DNA from: Bacteroidota bacterium
GTDB taxonomy: Bacteria; Bacteroidota; Bacteroidia; Bacteroidales; P3
DNA length: 64,000 nucleotides
Reading direction: 5' to 3'
Assembly: GCA_023415495.1 (NCBI GenBank)
Contig: JAEZKK010000011.1
Location: 297,268 to 361,267 of the forward strand
Shown here: positions 8,439-17,393 of the stretch, piece by piece
Layout: every line of letters starts with the position of its first letter
Position numbering within the stretch: the first letter of the stretch is position 1
Position numbers and translations under genes: made by a program
Notes under the pieces: generated by a model
The model's input: only the letters and a program-made list of their open reading frames with translations
Databases searched by the model: none
What the model was told of the DNA's origin: nothing

Positions 8439-9701
8439 ATGGAAAGAAGAAACAGGGGTATATTAGAAAACTTGGATTGGACGCTAATTCTAATCTATTT
8501 CTTATTAGTATTAATAGGCTGGATTAGCATTTACTCGGCAGTTTACGATGAGGCTCATTCTAATATTTTGGATATGAGTACAAGATATGGAAAACAAGTA
8601 ATTTGGATAGGGGCTTCAATATTAATTGCCTTGTTTATAATTGTCTTAGACCCGAAATTCTTCTCTCAAACCTCATTTATTTTCTATGGGGTATTTCTTC
8701 TTATGCTTATAGCCGTCTTAGCAATAGGCTCGGAAACAAAAGGAGCTAAATCATGGTTTGGAATAGGGGATTTCGGGATACAACCCTCGGAGTTTGCTAA
8801 AGCCACAACTGCCTTAGCTTTAGCAAAGGTTTTATCGGGGATTGATGTGGATATGAAGGAGTTTAAAACTAAGATTTACGCAATAGCAATAGTTGCAGTT
8901 CCGATGCTTTTAGTGCTTTTGCAAAATGATACAGGCTCTGCCCTTGTATTTCTTTTCTTCGTATTCGTGCTTTTCCGCGAAGGGCTTTCTCTCTATGTTT
9001 TAATATTTGGAGCAGGTGCTATAGTCCTTTTTGTCCTCGCTCTTTTGATTAATCCATATATACTAATAGGTATCCTCTTATTCATAACACTTTTGTTTTG
9101 GTATATAACACGTTTACGCAAGATTAGTATCTGGCTTTTTTTATCCGTTTTTCTTTTGTCTGCTGGAGTTGTACTTGCAGTAGAATATGTATTTGAGAAT
9201 GCTTTAGAAACTCATCAAAAATCCAGAATTGAAGTATTATTAGGAAAGAGAGAAGACCCTAAGGGAGTTGGATATAATGTTAATCAATCTAAGATAGCCA
9301 TTGGTTCGGGAGGTTTGTTTGGAAAGGGATTCCTAAACGGAACTCAAACTAAATATAATTTCGTACCAGAACAGGATACAGATTTTATTTTCTGTACAGT
9401 TGGAGAGGAATGGGGGTTTGTAGGCTCTACCTTTGTAGTCTTTCTCTATATTGCTTTAATGGTTAGGTTAATCAAAAAAGCCGAGAAACAAAGGTCGAAG
9501 TTCTCAAGAGTCTATGGTTATAGTGTAGCAAGTATTATTTTTGCTCACTTTTCAATCAATATAGGTATGACGATAGGGCTATTACCAGTAATTGGGATAC
9601 CCCTGCCAATGCTAAGCTATGGAGGTAGCTCCCTTATGGCATTTACCTTCCTCCTATTTATTTTTATTAGGCAAGACGCCTCAAGACAGGAATTAGTTTA
9701 A
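8439..9701 (+). CDS. rodA: Rod-shape-determining SEDS glycosyltransferase RodA
   Basis: 420-residue polytopic protein of the SEDS family (RodA/FtsW/SpoVE), which polymerises lipid II into glycan strands. Hydrophobic helices span the chain; the conserved segments QPSEFAKATTALALAK, the VPEQDTDFIFCTVGEEWGF loop and the C-terminal GIPLPMLSYGGSS motif are typical. Its place directly after PBP2 separates it from FtsW, which pairs with PBP3. It is followed by a DUF748 protein after 22 bases, probably in the same operon. Confidence 0.93.
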   Translation: MERRNRGILENLDWTLILIYFLLVLIGWISIYSAVYDEAHSNILDMSTRYGKQVIWIGASILIALFIIVLDPKFFSQTSFIFYGVFLLMLIAVLAIGSETKGAKSWFGIGDFGIQPSEFAKATTALALAKVLSGIDVDMKEFKTKIYAIAIVAVPMLLVLLQNDTGSALVFLFFVFVLFREGLSLYVLIFGAGAIVLFVLALLINPYILIGILLFITLLFWYITRLRKISIWLFLSVFLLSAGVVLAVEYVFENALETHQKSRIEVLLGKREDPKGVGYNVNQSKIAIGSGGLFGKGFLNGTQTKYNFVPEQDTDFIFCTVGEEWGFVGSTFVVFLYIALMVRLIKKAEKQRSKFSRVYGYSVASIIFAHFSINIGMTIGLLPVIGIPLPMLSYGGSSLMAFTFLLFIFIRQDASRQELV

Positions 9702-9723
9702 TTTATTAATTTACAGTAATGAT

Positions 9724-11946
9724 ATGAAAAAGCTTTGGAAGGGACTTTCCCTATGGATTAGAATCCTAATAATTATATTTCTATCAATTATCTTATTGAT
9801 ATTTATTATTCATTTCACTATATCTCCTATTACTAAGAGTTATATAATCAAGCATGATAAGGAATTGATAGGTAGGAAGATTAGCATTGAGGATTTAAGG
9901 ATAAATATATTTAAGGCAAGGCTCGATATAAAGAATTTCAACCTTTATGAAAAGGATGATAAAACTGTTTTCTTCGGTCTTGACTCTTTAAACTTTGAAA
10001 TCAAACTCTTTCCTATGCTTAAAAATAAGATAATAGTAGATAGGGTTTTTCTTGGCACAGCCAATTTGAATATAACTCAAAACAAAGAGGTTTTTAATTT
10101 TGATGATATAATTGAGTTTTTTGCTGATACAACAACGACTGTTTCAGATACTAATTCAAAACCTTGGGATATAACTATAAATAATATAGATATCATCAAT
10201 TCTAATATAGTTTATAAGGACTTGGAGATAGATGCTAAATGGGCATTAAACGATTTCTCGCTAAACATCCCAACACTACATCTCTCTGATACTGTTTCTA
10301 ATCTTGGAATTGCCTTTACATTTGGAAATGGAGGAAGCCTTGCTCTTAAAGCAAAATATAATTATGAAACCTCTAAGTATAATCTCAATGTGGATTTAAA
10401 AGATTTTTCTATTTCTGGAATATTGCCCTATTTGCAACAAGATATGAATATTAGCAAAATAGAGGGGGACTTATCGGCTAAGCTAAGTATCGATGGGGAT
10501 TTAGAAAACGTTATGAATTTTGACCTTAATGGGAATATTAGCAATAAGAATTTCCTTATGGTTGATAATGGCGGAAATAAACTCCTTGGGATTGATTATA
10601 TAAGTACTGATATAGAAAATATTAATCTAAATAAAAACAAGTATATCCTCTCTAACCTAATAGTAAAACATTTCTCTACCTATTTCGATATGAATAAGGA
10701 TAGCACTAATAATTTCACCTACCTATTCAAACCAACACCTTTGGAGGAAATAGCTCAAGATACAACTCAAAGCTCTCCTAAGATGGATTTTATTATAAAG
10801 GAGCTAAGAGTTAGTGAGTCGGAATTTGTATTTAACGATAAAACGCTTAGAAACACCTTTTCCTATCCAATAACCAATATTGAAATCACTTCCAATAACC
10901 TAAAGCTTGAGGGAGAAAATAATATGATGATTAGTTCCAATATTGGCTCGACTGGTAGAGTTGAGTTTAAGTATAATGGAATAATTGACAATATGAATAA
11001 CCACGATATTAGTTTAGTAATACGAAATGCTCAGCTACGTGAATTTACTCCTTATTCTTTAGATTATTTTGCTCTCCCAATCGAGAAAGGGAATATGACG
11101 ATAATAGCACATAATATTATCAAAAATGCTAATCTTGTAGGTGCAAATTCCCTTGAGGTTTACTCCTCGAAATTTGGCAAAAAAGACAAAACAATAGATG
11201 CAGAGTATAAGAATATTCCTCTTAAGACAGCTCTTTATATAATTGAGGACAGAAATAAGAAGATATCATTTGACTTGCCAGTAAGTGGGAATGTTAACTC
11301 TCCAGAGTTCTCCTATAAGAAACTAATATTCCAAACACTTGGCAACCTAATGATAAAACTTGTAGCCTCTCCATTCGATGCCTTAGGCTCGGCACTTGGG
11401 ATTAATCCCGGAGACTTAGAATTTATTAATATAGATATTAATAGTAATGAGTTTAGCACAGATGAGTTTGAAAAGATAAATAATATCACAAAGCTAATAA
11501 AAGAAAAGCCTGAATTAGAGATACAAATGCAATTAGAGGTTAATTATGAGCAAAATATCAAAACACTTTCATTGATAAATCTAAAGAAATCCTTCTATTA
11601 TCATTATAACCCAGAGAAGGTAGGCAAAGCACTATCCATATTAGAGACGGACTCAATAATAAATATCAAAAATAATAATCCAAATCTTGAAGCCTTTACA
11701 AATGCCACCTTATTAGAGAAAGGACTTAGCTTAGAGGGGAATATAACAGATAAGGCTAATAGACTATACAAAGATATCACAGAGAAAGAGATTATAATTA
11801 ATATAGAAAGAACCAACCAAAGACTAAAAACATATCTGGACAAAGAAGCCCCAGAAAACAAAGTAGAAATCCAAACCCAAACCCTCCAGGAGATGAAATC
11901 CCATACCAATAAAACAAGATACAAAACAAGCATAAAAGCCGAGTAA
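9724..11946 (+). CDS. DUF748 / AsmA-like envelope protein
   Basis: 740 residues with one N-terminal membrane helix (about 13-33) and a long periplasmic, beta-rich body that starts with the DUF748 pattern: GRKISIEDLRINIFKARLDIKNF, then repeated short strands and the later IDAEYKNIPLKTALYIIEDR segment. DUF748 proteins are distant relatives of AsmA/TamB, some of which bridge the inner and outer membranes and affect lipid transport. The role here is inferred from family and from its position after mrdA-rodA. Near the C-terminus the sequence becomes polar and helical. Confidence 0.75.
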   Translation: MKKLWKGLSLWIRILIIIFLSIILLIFIIHFTISPITKSYIIKHDKELIGRKISIEDLRINIFKARLDIKNFNLYEKDDKTVFFGLDSLNFEIKLFPMLKNKIIVDRVFLGTANLNITQNKEVFNFDDIIEFFADTTTTVSDTNSKPWDITINNIDIINSNIVYKDLEIDAKWALNDFSLNIPTLHLSDTVSNLGIAFTFGNGGSLALKAKYNYETSKYNLNVDLKDFSISGILPYLQQDMNISKIEGDLSAKLSIDGDLENVMNFDLNGNISNKNFLMVDNGGNKLLGIDYISTDIENINLNKNKYILSNLIVKHFSTYFDMNKDSTNNFTYLFKPTPLEEIAQDTTQSSPKMDFIIKELRVSESEFVFNDKTLRNTFSYPITNIEITSNNLKLEGENNMMISSNIGSTGRVEFKYNGIIDNMNNHDISLVIRNAQLREFTPYSLDYFALPIEKGNMTIIAHNIIKNANLVGANSLEVYSSKFGKKDKTIDAEYKNIPLKTALYIIEDRNKKISFDLPVSGNVNSPEFSYKKLIFQTLGNLMIKLVASPFDALGSALGINPGDLEFINIDINSNEFSTDEFEKINNITKLIKEKPELEIQMQLEVNYEQNIKTLSLINLKKSFYYHYNPEKVGKALSILETDSIINIKNNNPNLEAFTNATLLEKGLSLEGNITDKANRLYKDITEKEIIINIERTNQRLKTYLDKEAPENKVEIQTQTLQEMKSHTNKTRYKTSIKAE

Positions 11947-11951
11947 ACCAA

Positions 11952-12140
11952 AGACTTCTTGTTTTCATCTTAAGACTTCTTGTTTATATACGCAGACTTC
12001 TTGTCCTTATCTGTAAAGCGGGTTTACAAGTCTGTAAAGCGGCTTTGTGAGTCTGTAAACCGGCTTTACAGATGTAATATAGAAGTCTTAGTATAGAATA
12101 TCTTAGTCTAAATACAAAATATCTTTGTTTAAATACAAAT
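11952..12140. repeat. 21-bp-pitch word array with three triplets
   Basis: Nine consecutive 21-bp units in three groups of three. Units at 11952, 11973 and 11994 start AGACTTCTTGT. Units at 12015, 12036 and 12057 start AAAGCGG or AAACCGG followed by (G/C)TTT. Units at 12078, 12099 and 12120 start TAT and share TTAGT/TTTGT cores, the last two ending in TAAATACAAA. The grid does not slip by one base over 189 bp. The block fills the gap between the DUF748 gene and the promoter at 12148. Confidence 0.9.
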
Positions 12141-12147
12141 AAAACCT

Positions 12148-12155
12148 TATCTTTG
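12148..12155 (+). promoter_or_regulatory. -7 promoter box
   Basis: TATCTTTG, 29 bases before the ATG at 12185. The last array unit at 12120 also begins TATCTTTG, so two -7-like boxes stand 28 bases apart. Confidence 0.6.
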
Positions 12156-12184
12156 CGGGATATTAATTTAAATACTGATTTATT

Positions 12185-12685
12185 ATGGAAGAAATTATTA
12201 GAAATGAAGGTGTAGATAATGCTAATGCTGAGAATTTGGAGAAAAGGGATTTGATTATTAATATGGAGATGGGTAAACATTTCCTTACCTATGCCTTTTG
12301 GGGTAAGTTCTTTGGAATCTTATCTTATGTTGGGGCTGGGTTTATGTTTATTTTCTCGTTGCTTTACTTGTTTATCCCTGATTTTACTTCTTCATTAAAT
12401 TCGTTTTATGGCGAATATGCAGGTGTTTTAAGTTTTTTGCTTTTTCTCTTTTGTGCCATTTTATACTTTGTCTTTGGATGGCTTTTGATGAAATCATCTA
12501 AATCGACTAAGATAGGAATTAAAGAAAATAATCAAATTCAAATTCAAGAGGGTACAAAGAACCTTGCTTTACTGATGAAGTTTATGGGAATAGCAACTAT
12601 TATTGGCTTCTTCCTTTATGTTATAATAGTGATTATAATGATAGTAAACGGAGTGAATACTGCTGTTGAAAACATTAACTACTAA
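12185..12685 (+). CDS. Small membrane protein, possibly DUF5362 family
   Basis: 166 residues. A polar N-terminus of about 30 residues is followed by three strongly hydrophobic segments (about 43-66, 79-105 and 135-155) with a charged, glutamine-rich loop between the second and third. No catalytic motif is visible. Its shape resembles small Bacteroidetes membrane proteins filed under DUF5362, but that link is from memory of the pattern and is weak. It is convergent with porT, two bases between the two ORFs, and stands behind the 21-bp array and its own promoter. Confidence 0.6.
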   Translation: MEEIIRNEGVDNANAENLEKRDLIINMEMGKHFLTYAFWGKFFGILSYVGAGFMFIFSLLYLFIPDFTSSLNSFYGEYAGVLSFLLFLFCAILYFVFGWLLMKSSKSTKIGIKENNQIQIQEGTKNLALLMKFMGIATIIGFFLYVIIVIIMIVNGVNTAVENINY

Positions 12686-12687
12686 TC

Positions 12688-13410
12688 TTATTCAAAGGTA
12701 AAATTTAGGTAGAAGATTTGGGTTTTGTATTTGTCTATTATGTTTGAGAAGGGTTTGTGGGGTTCGGGAATTATCATATTATTGAAACTAAAGGAACTCT
12801 TTAGCTCTATGCCAAACTTGAAATAGGTTAGGTAGAAATCAAACCCTGCTCCTAAGGTGTACATCCAATCGTTATTATCCAAACGGATTAATTCATCCTC
12901 ATCAGCTATCCTTTTTTTCTTAAGCGATGCAAGGTCATAAGCATGTTTTACTCCAGTAATAATATATGGACGGAAATTCCTCCAACGGCGGGATTGGGTT
13001 TTAAACTCTAATGGGGTTTCGAGATAGATTGCCTCGAAATTGTTTGACTCTATTCTTTGTCGATTATAATAATCCAATGTATAATAGTTAAACCTCCTAT
13101 CACTAAAAGATATGGTGGGTGTTAGTCGTAGTCTAAGATATTCAAAGATTTTCAATTCTCCTATTACCCCAACATGGAAACCATGCTGAGCCTCCACATT
13201 CATCCCAAGTACCTGCTCTGGGTTAGGTAATGGGTCTTTAACCTTTAGCATTGATGCAAACTGATTATAACCCAGATTAAACCCGAAATGAATCCTCTTT
13301 ATATCATAGTGAGGGAGATTCATCGGCTTTGATTGAGCAAAGGAATTTATCGCAATTAATGATATTGCAATAAGGGTTAGGAATGTGAAAATCTTGGATT
13401 TATTTCTCAC
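12688..13410 (-). CDS. porT: PorT-like type IX secretion outer-membrane protein
   Basis: 240 residues with a signal peptide (about 1-25, ending AINSFAQ) and an outer-membrane barrel of short amphipathic strands ending in an aromatic residue region (YLNFTFE). The segment MNLPHYDIKRIHFGFNLGYN just after the signal peptide, the IYLETPLEFKTQSRRWRNFRPYI stretch and the overall length match PorT, which Porphyromonas needs to export gingipains through the type IX system. A type IX cargo gene is present at 27297-29357, which agrees. No other Por genes are in the window. It shares the strand with the downstream alcohol dehydrogenase but is separated from it by only two bases, so co-transcription is likely. 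Confidence 0.82.
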   Translation of the reverse strand: MRNKSKIFTFLTLIAISLIAINSFAQSKPMNLPHYDIKRIHFGFNLGYNQFASMLKVKDPLPNPEQVLGMNVEAQHGFHVGVIGELKIFEYLRLRLTPTISFSDRRFNYYTLDYYNRQRIESNNFEAIYLETPLEFKTQSRRWRNFRPYIITGVKHAYDLASLKKKRIADEDELIRLDNNDWMYTLGAGFDFYLTYFKFGIELKSSFSFNNMIIPEPHKPFSNIIDKYKTQIFYLNFTFE

Positions 13411-13412
13411 TC

Positions 13413-14567
13413 TTATAGTCTGCTGATTAATATTTCTCTTATAATATCTGGGGTTATACTTTCATTCTCTCCAATATTCCATCCCCTCTCTTCCATTCTC
13501 TTTACAATAGGCTCAATGCAATTCTTATCAAGATTAATCTCTGATAGTCTAATAGGAACGTCTATTGATGAGAAGAAATCCTCAGTTCTTTGGATAGCTT
13601 CTTCAATTGCAGCTTCTGAATCTATATTCTTGATTCCAAAAACTCTTTCAGCATATTGAATTAGTTTATCATGCTTTTCGTGTTTCATCCTTCTCATAAC
13701 TCCCGGTAGAACAATTGCAAGGGTTATTGCATGGTCGATATTATGAAAAGCTGTAAGCTCATGTCCAATTAAATGTGTTGACCAATCCTCTGGAACTCCA
13801 CAAGCAATAAGTCCATTTAACCCCATTGTTGCAGCCCACATTAGGTTTGCTCTTGTATCATAATCCATTGGGTTTCCCTTTAGTTTTGGAGCTTCCTCAA
13901 GCAGAGTGATTAAAATGCTTTCAGCAAATCTATCTGATATTTGATTATTTACAGGATAAGTTAGGTATTGCTCCATAACGTGAACAAATGTGTCTACTAT
14001 CCCGTTTCCAACCTGACGCCATGGAAGAGAAAATGTTGTTTGAGGGTCAAGTATTGAAAACACAGGGAAGCATTTTTCGCTATGGAAGGAAAGTTTTAGG
14101 TTCTTTTCTCCATTAGTAATCACTGAGCCCTTATTCATTTCAGAGCCAGTAGCTGGAAGAGTTAGAACAGTGCCAAAAGGGAGAGCTTTTTCAATATTTC
14201 TTCCTCCAGTTTCTAAAATACTCCAAGCATTATCATTAATATAAAATGCAGCAGAAATAAACTTAGTAGCGTCTATTACCGAGCCACCTCCAACAGGTAA
14301 TAAGAAATCGATATTATTCTCTTTAGTATATTCTACACATTTCATGCAGGTCTCATATCTTGGATTTGGCTCAATCCCAGAGAACTCAAAAACCTCTCTG
14401 TCTCCCAAAGCCTTAATAACTTGGTCGTAAACTCCGTTTTTCTTAATACTGCCACCACCATAAATAATTAATACTCTCTTGTCTTTATCAATAAGTTTAG
14501 AAAGCTTGGAAATAGTATCTTTACCAAATATTATCCTTGTAGGATTATAAAAATTAAAATTATTCAT
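13413..14567 (-). CDS. Iron-containing alcohol dehydrogenase, YqhD/BDH type
   Basis: 384-residue type III alcohol dehydrogenase that reduces aldehydes with NAD(P)H. The nucleotide motif GGGSIKKNG (about 38-45) and the GGGSVIDATKFISAA motif are present. Metal ligands are D192, H196, H265 and H279, with the YqhD-like run HLIGHELTAFHNIDHA. YqhD-type enzymes prefer NADPH and broad-range aldehydes; exact substrate here is not known. It lies between hldE1-type kinase and porT on the minus strand with a 16-base gap to the former. Confidence 0.88.
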   Translation of the reverse strand: MNNFNFYNPTRIIFGKDTISKLSKLIDKDKRVLIIYGGGSIKKNGVYDQVIKALGDREVFEFSGIEPNPRYETCMKCVEYTKENNIDFLLPVGGGSVIDATKFISAAFYINDNAWSILETGGRNIEKALPFGTVLTLPATGSEMNKGSVITNGEKNLKLSFHSEKCFPVFSILDPQTTFSLPWRQVGNGIVDTFVHVMEQYLTYPVNNQISDRFAESILITLLEEAPKLKGNPMDYDTRANLMWAATMGLNGLIACGVPEDWSTHLIGHELTAFHNIDHAITLAIVLPGVMRRMKHEKHDKLIQYAERVFGIKNIDSEAAIEEAIQRTEDFFSSIDVPIRLSEINLDKNCIEPIVKRMEERGWNIGENESITPDIIREILISRL

Positions 14568-14583
14568 ATACTTTTTTGGTTTT

Positions 14584-15585
14584 TTAGTTTTGTAATTTAC
14601 TTGTTATCTCTTTATATAATAAATCTTTTTCAATAGGCACAACTCCAATCCTTTCGCATACCAAACCTCCAGAGAGGTTAGATATTTGAGCAATTAGCTT
14701 AGAGTCTAATCCTAATGCCAAGCAAATTGTAGAAACACTAATAACAGTATCTCCAGCTCCGGATACGTCGGCAATAGAGCGTTCAAAAGCAGGAATAATA
14801 TAGGATTTCATCTCTTTCTCTCTAAAATCACAAATATATACTCCATATTCGGAAAGAGTAACAAAGACTATATCAAGGTTTAATTCCTTTCTTAATAGCT
14901 TAGATGCCTCATCCAAATTATTTAGATTTGGTTTATCAAACTCAATCTTTAATCCTTCCTTCAATTCCTTTAAATTGGGTTTAAATAAGGTTACATCCCT
15001 ATACTCAAGGAAATTCCTCTTCTTAGGGTCAACAGCTGTTGGGATATTTCTTGCTTTAGAGATTCTTACAATTTTATCTATTATATTTGGAGTGATTACA
15101 CCTTTATCATAGTCTTGGAATATTATTGCGTCAATTCTTTTCTTACTTAGAATATCCTTAATAACTCTTATAAACTCTAATTCATCCTCTTCAATAAGTG
15201 GAGTTTCTATTTCCTCGTCTACTCTAAGCAATTGAACCTTATTTCCTAATACCCTTGTCTTAACAGTAGTTTTTCTATTTTCTGACTGATAAATCCCTTC
15301 AATGCTCATATTTCTATTCTCCATAATATGAAGAAGCTCTCTACCCTTGGAATCCTTACCAATAACTGATGCAAGAATAGGTTCAGCACCCATAGAGGCA
15401 ATATTCAAAGCAACATTTGCCGCACCACCCAATCTCTCCTCCGATTTGGAAATAGATACGATAGGTACAGGAGCCTCAGGAGATATTCTCTCAACCTTTC
15501 CCCACATATAAGAATCTATCATTACATCCCCTATAATGAGAATATTTAGCTTAGTTATCCTTTCAAATAAATTGGCGTAATCCAT
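14584..15585 (-). CDS. rfaE1: D-glycero-beta-D-manno-heptose-7-phosphate kinase
   Basis: PfkB-family kinase of 333 residues. It phosphorylates heptose-7-phosphate at C1 on the way to ADP-heptose for the LPS core. Key marks are VMIDSYMWGKVERISPEAPVP near the N-terminus, the substrate-binding RLGGAANVALN (51-61) and the anion-hole/catalytic GAGD at 276-279. It is the kinase half only: the nucleotidyltransferase half of the bifunctional HldE is absent, so a separate adenylyltransferase gene is expected elsewhere. It follows the asparaginase gene with a four-base gap on the same strand. Confidence 0.9.
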   Translation of the reverse strand: MDYANLFERITKLNILIIGDVMIDSYMWGKVERISPEAPVPIVSISKSEERLGGAANVALNIASMGAEPILASVIGKDSKGRELLHIMENRNMSIEGIYQSENRKTTVKTRVLGNKVQLLRVDEEIETPLIEEDELEFIRVIKDILSKKRIDAIIFQDYDKGVITPNIIDKIVRISKARNIPTAVDPKKRNFLEYRDVTLFKPNLKELKEGLKIEFDKPNLNNLDEASKLLRKELNLDIVFVTLSEYGVYICDFREKEMKSYIIPAFERSIADVSGAGDTVISVSTICLALGLDSKLIAQISNLSGGLVCERIGVVPIEKDLLYKEITSKLQN

Positions 15586-15589
15586 ATTC

Positions 15590-16600
15590 CTATAAACTTA
15601 TTTCTCCTCTAAGAGATTGATTCAATAATTCTTTTATTTCTTCCTTATCAGTATAATTGCCAAGTACAAACATTAGTTTGCTAACTGCAGACTCGGTAGT
15701 AATATCATGACCACTAATAACTCCCATATCCAAAAGATGGGCTGAGGTCTCATAATGACCCATTACCACTGAACCACTTTTACATTGAGTAACGTTATAA
15801 ACTATAATTTCATTGTCAATAGCCTCCTTTATTATATCTAAAAACCATTTCTCGGTAGGAGCATTTCCAGAGCCATAGGTTTCTAATACAACTCCTTTAA
15901 GTCCTTTAATACTCAAAATAGCTCTTAAGTAGCTCTCCTTAATACCAGGGAATATCTTGATAATACCTATACTATCTTCAATCTTTTTATAAACCTTTAA
16001 TTCCCCCTTGGGCATATCTAAGAATAAATTCTTCTTATATGATATATTAATTCCAACCTTTGCCAAAGAGGGGTAATTGCCAGAATAGAAAGCCTCAAAG
16101 TACTCTGAATTGATTTTTGTAGTTCTATTTCCCCTATATAGCTTATCCTCAAAAAATATACAAACCTCAGGAATACATACCTCGATAGATGAAGCAATCT
16201 CAACAGCCCCAATAATGTTTTCTCGCCCGTCAGTTCTTATCATTCCCAAAGGTAATTGGCTACCAGTTAGCACAATTGGCTTGGATAAATTCTCAAACAT
16301 AAAGCTAAGCATAGAGGCAGTATATGACATTGTATCTGTTCCGTGAAGTACTACAAATCCATCGTATTTCTTATAGTTTTCTTCGATTATTTCTGCAAGG
16401 GTAATCCAATATTCTGGGTTTATATTCGAGGAGTCGATAATTGGGTCACAACGATAGGATTCTAACCTGCATGGCAATTCCTTTAAGACAGGTAAGGCCT
16501 CATAGATTTTTGACATATCGAAAGGATGTAAGGCTCCTGTTTTAGAATCCTTAACCATTCCTATTGTTCCACCAGTATAAATAACTAAAATATGTTTCAT
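15590..16600 (-). CDS. ansA: Type I (cytoplasmic) L-asparaginase
   Basis: 336 residues from the ATG at 16600; the longer frame from 16630 would begin inside the promoter. It hydrolyses asparagine to aspartate and ammonia. The first catalytic site is the TGGTIG motif (T12 nucleophile) and the second is HGTDTM with T88-D89. There is no signal peptide, which places it in the cytoplasm as type I. First gene of a minus-strand run with the heptose kinase, alcohol dehydrogenase and possibly porT. Confidence 0.92.
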   Translation of the reverse strand: MKHILVIYTGGTIGMVKDSKTGALHPFDMSKIYEALPVLKELPCRLESYRCDPIIDSSNINPEYWITLAEIIEENYKKYDGFVVLHGTDTMSYTASMLSFMFENLSKPIVLTGSQLPLGMIRTDGRENIIGAVEIASSIEVCIPEVCIFFEDKLYRGNRTTKINSEYFEAFYSGNYPSLAKVGINISYKKNLFLDMPKGELKVYKKIEDSIGIIKIFPGIKESYLRAILSIKGLKGVVLETYGSGNAPTEKWFLDIIKEAIDNEIIVYNVTQCKSGSVVMGHYETSAHLLDMGVISGHDITTESAVSKLMFVLGNYTDKEEIKELLNQSLRGEISL

Positions 16601-16629
16601 AAACAAGTCATTAAGGCATAAATAAAGCA

Positions 16630-16637
16630 CAAAAGTA
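16630..16637 (-). promoter_or_regulatory. -7 promoter box of ansA
   Basis: Minus strand TACTTTTG, TAnnTTTG match, 30 bases before the ATG at 16600. Confidence 0.5.
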
Positions 16638-16673
16638 CATTAATAATATCAGATAAAAAAATCCGGTCAAAAA

Positions 16674-16709
16674 AAAAGACTATAACTTGGGTTAAAGCTA
16701 TAGTCTTTT
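16674..16709 (-). terminator. Intrinsic terminator after tRNA-Lys
   Basis: Perfect 11-bp arms (16674-16684 and 16699-16709, AAAAGACTATA type) with a 14-base loop, followed on the minus strand by a T run. It ends the tRNA transcript. Confidence 0.8.
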
Positions 16710-16721
16710 GAAAAACAAATG

Positions 16722-16795
16722 TGTCCTCGCGGGGACTCGAACCCCGGACCCAATGATTAAGAGTCATTTGCTCTACCAACTGAGCTACGAAGACA
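16722..16795 (-). tRNA. tRNA-Lys (CTT)
   Basis: 74-base cloverleaf on the minus strand. Acceptor arm TGTCTTC pairs with GAGGACA; D-arm GCTCAGTTGGTAGAGC; anticodon stem AATGA/TCATT around the loop CTCTTAA with anticodon CTT; T-arm GGGGTTCGAGTCCCC. The CCA end is not encoded. Confidence 0.95.
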
Positions 16796-16810
16796 TTGTC
16801 AAAGGAGTTG

Positions 16811-16818
16811 CAAAGATA
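16811..16818 (-). promoter_or_regulatory. -7 promoter box of tRNA-Lys
   Basis: Minus strand TATCTTTG, 15 bases before the tRNA 5' end. Confidence 0.65.
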
Positions 16819-16965
16819 TTATTATTTTCTAAACCTCACAATAAACCAAGATAAAAAAACAAATAATTAATAATAAAATATATAAGAATCAAGACTTTGA
16901 ATGAGGGAAAAATAATTAATTTAAAAATAAACTCTACTTTGTTTTTGTAGTAAAGAAAAATTGTA

Positions 16966-16973
16966 TAATTTTG
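16966..16973 (+). promoter_or_regulatory. -7 promoter box of the atp operon
   Basis: TAATTTTG with TTTTTG at 16942-16947 in the -33 position, 68 bases before the atpE ATG. Confidence 0.6.
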
Positions 16974-17041
16974 GGGCTTGTATTTGAGTAAAGAAGTAGT
17001 ATTACTCTAATTAATAAAAACAAATAGAAAAACTTATTATT

Positions 17042-17305
17042 ATGACTGATTTAAGTATTTTATTACAAGCTGCATCAAATTTGACTCCTTATGCTTATGG
17101 ACTTGCAGCAATTGGTGCTGGGATAGCAGCAGTTGGAGCTGGTATAGGTATTGGAAATATTGGTAAAAGTGCAATGGAAGCTTTAGCTCGTCAACCAGAG
17201 GCTGTTGGTGATATTCGTTCAAATATGATTATTGCTGCGGCTTTGATTGAAAGTGCTGCTTTATTTGCTATCGTTACTTGTATCCTTGTAGTCTTTATGA
17301 AGTAG
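17042..17305 (+). CDS. atpE: F0F1 ATP synthase subunit c
   Basis: 87-residue hairpin of two membrane helices that makes the rotor ring. Helix 1 has the glycine run VGAGIGIGNIGKSA, the polar loop is ARQPEA, and helix 2 carries the ion-binding carboxylate E70 in ALIESAALFA. The Na+-type ligands (a glutamine in helix 1 and a threonine two places after the glutamate) are not present: isoleucine and alanine stand there. That points to proton coupling. A strong hairpin follows the gene. Confidence 0.96.
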   Translation: MTDLSILLQAASNLTPYAYGLAAIGAGIAAVGAGIGIGNIGKSAMEALARQPEAVGDIRSNMIIAAALIESAALFAIVTCILVVFMK

Positions 17306-17318
17306 TCTTCAATTAAAT

Positions 17319-17359
17319 TGGTTAATGGCTTGTAGATTAAATAAATAAGTCATTAACCA
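17319..17359 (+). promoter_or_regulatory. Intercistronic hairpin between atpE and atpF
   Basis: GGTTAATG (17320-17327) pairs with CATTAACC (17351-17358), extended by CTT/AAG after one mismatch and by one outer T-A pair; loop of 15 bases. No T run follows, so it looks like a processing or stabilising stem rather than a terminator. Confidence 0.55.
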
Positions 17360-17393
17360 TTTGTTATTAATCAAATAAACATTCTATAAAAAT

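Noticed and set aside
11952..12140. A CRISPR array
   Set aside because: Units are 21 bp in total, with words of about 11 bp and no room for spacers; no cas genes are in the window. The same holds for the arrays at 51155 and 62028.
11984..12280. A 98-codon open frame on the minus strand through the array
   Set aside because: It only reflects the 21-bp period (seven codons) in one frame, overlaps the start of the gene at 12185, and has no promoter.
17042..17305. A sodium-dependent ATP synthase
   Set aside because: Subunit c has isoleucine and alanine at the places where Na+-binding glutamine and threonine are expected.
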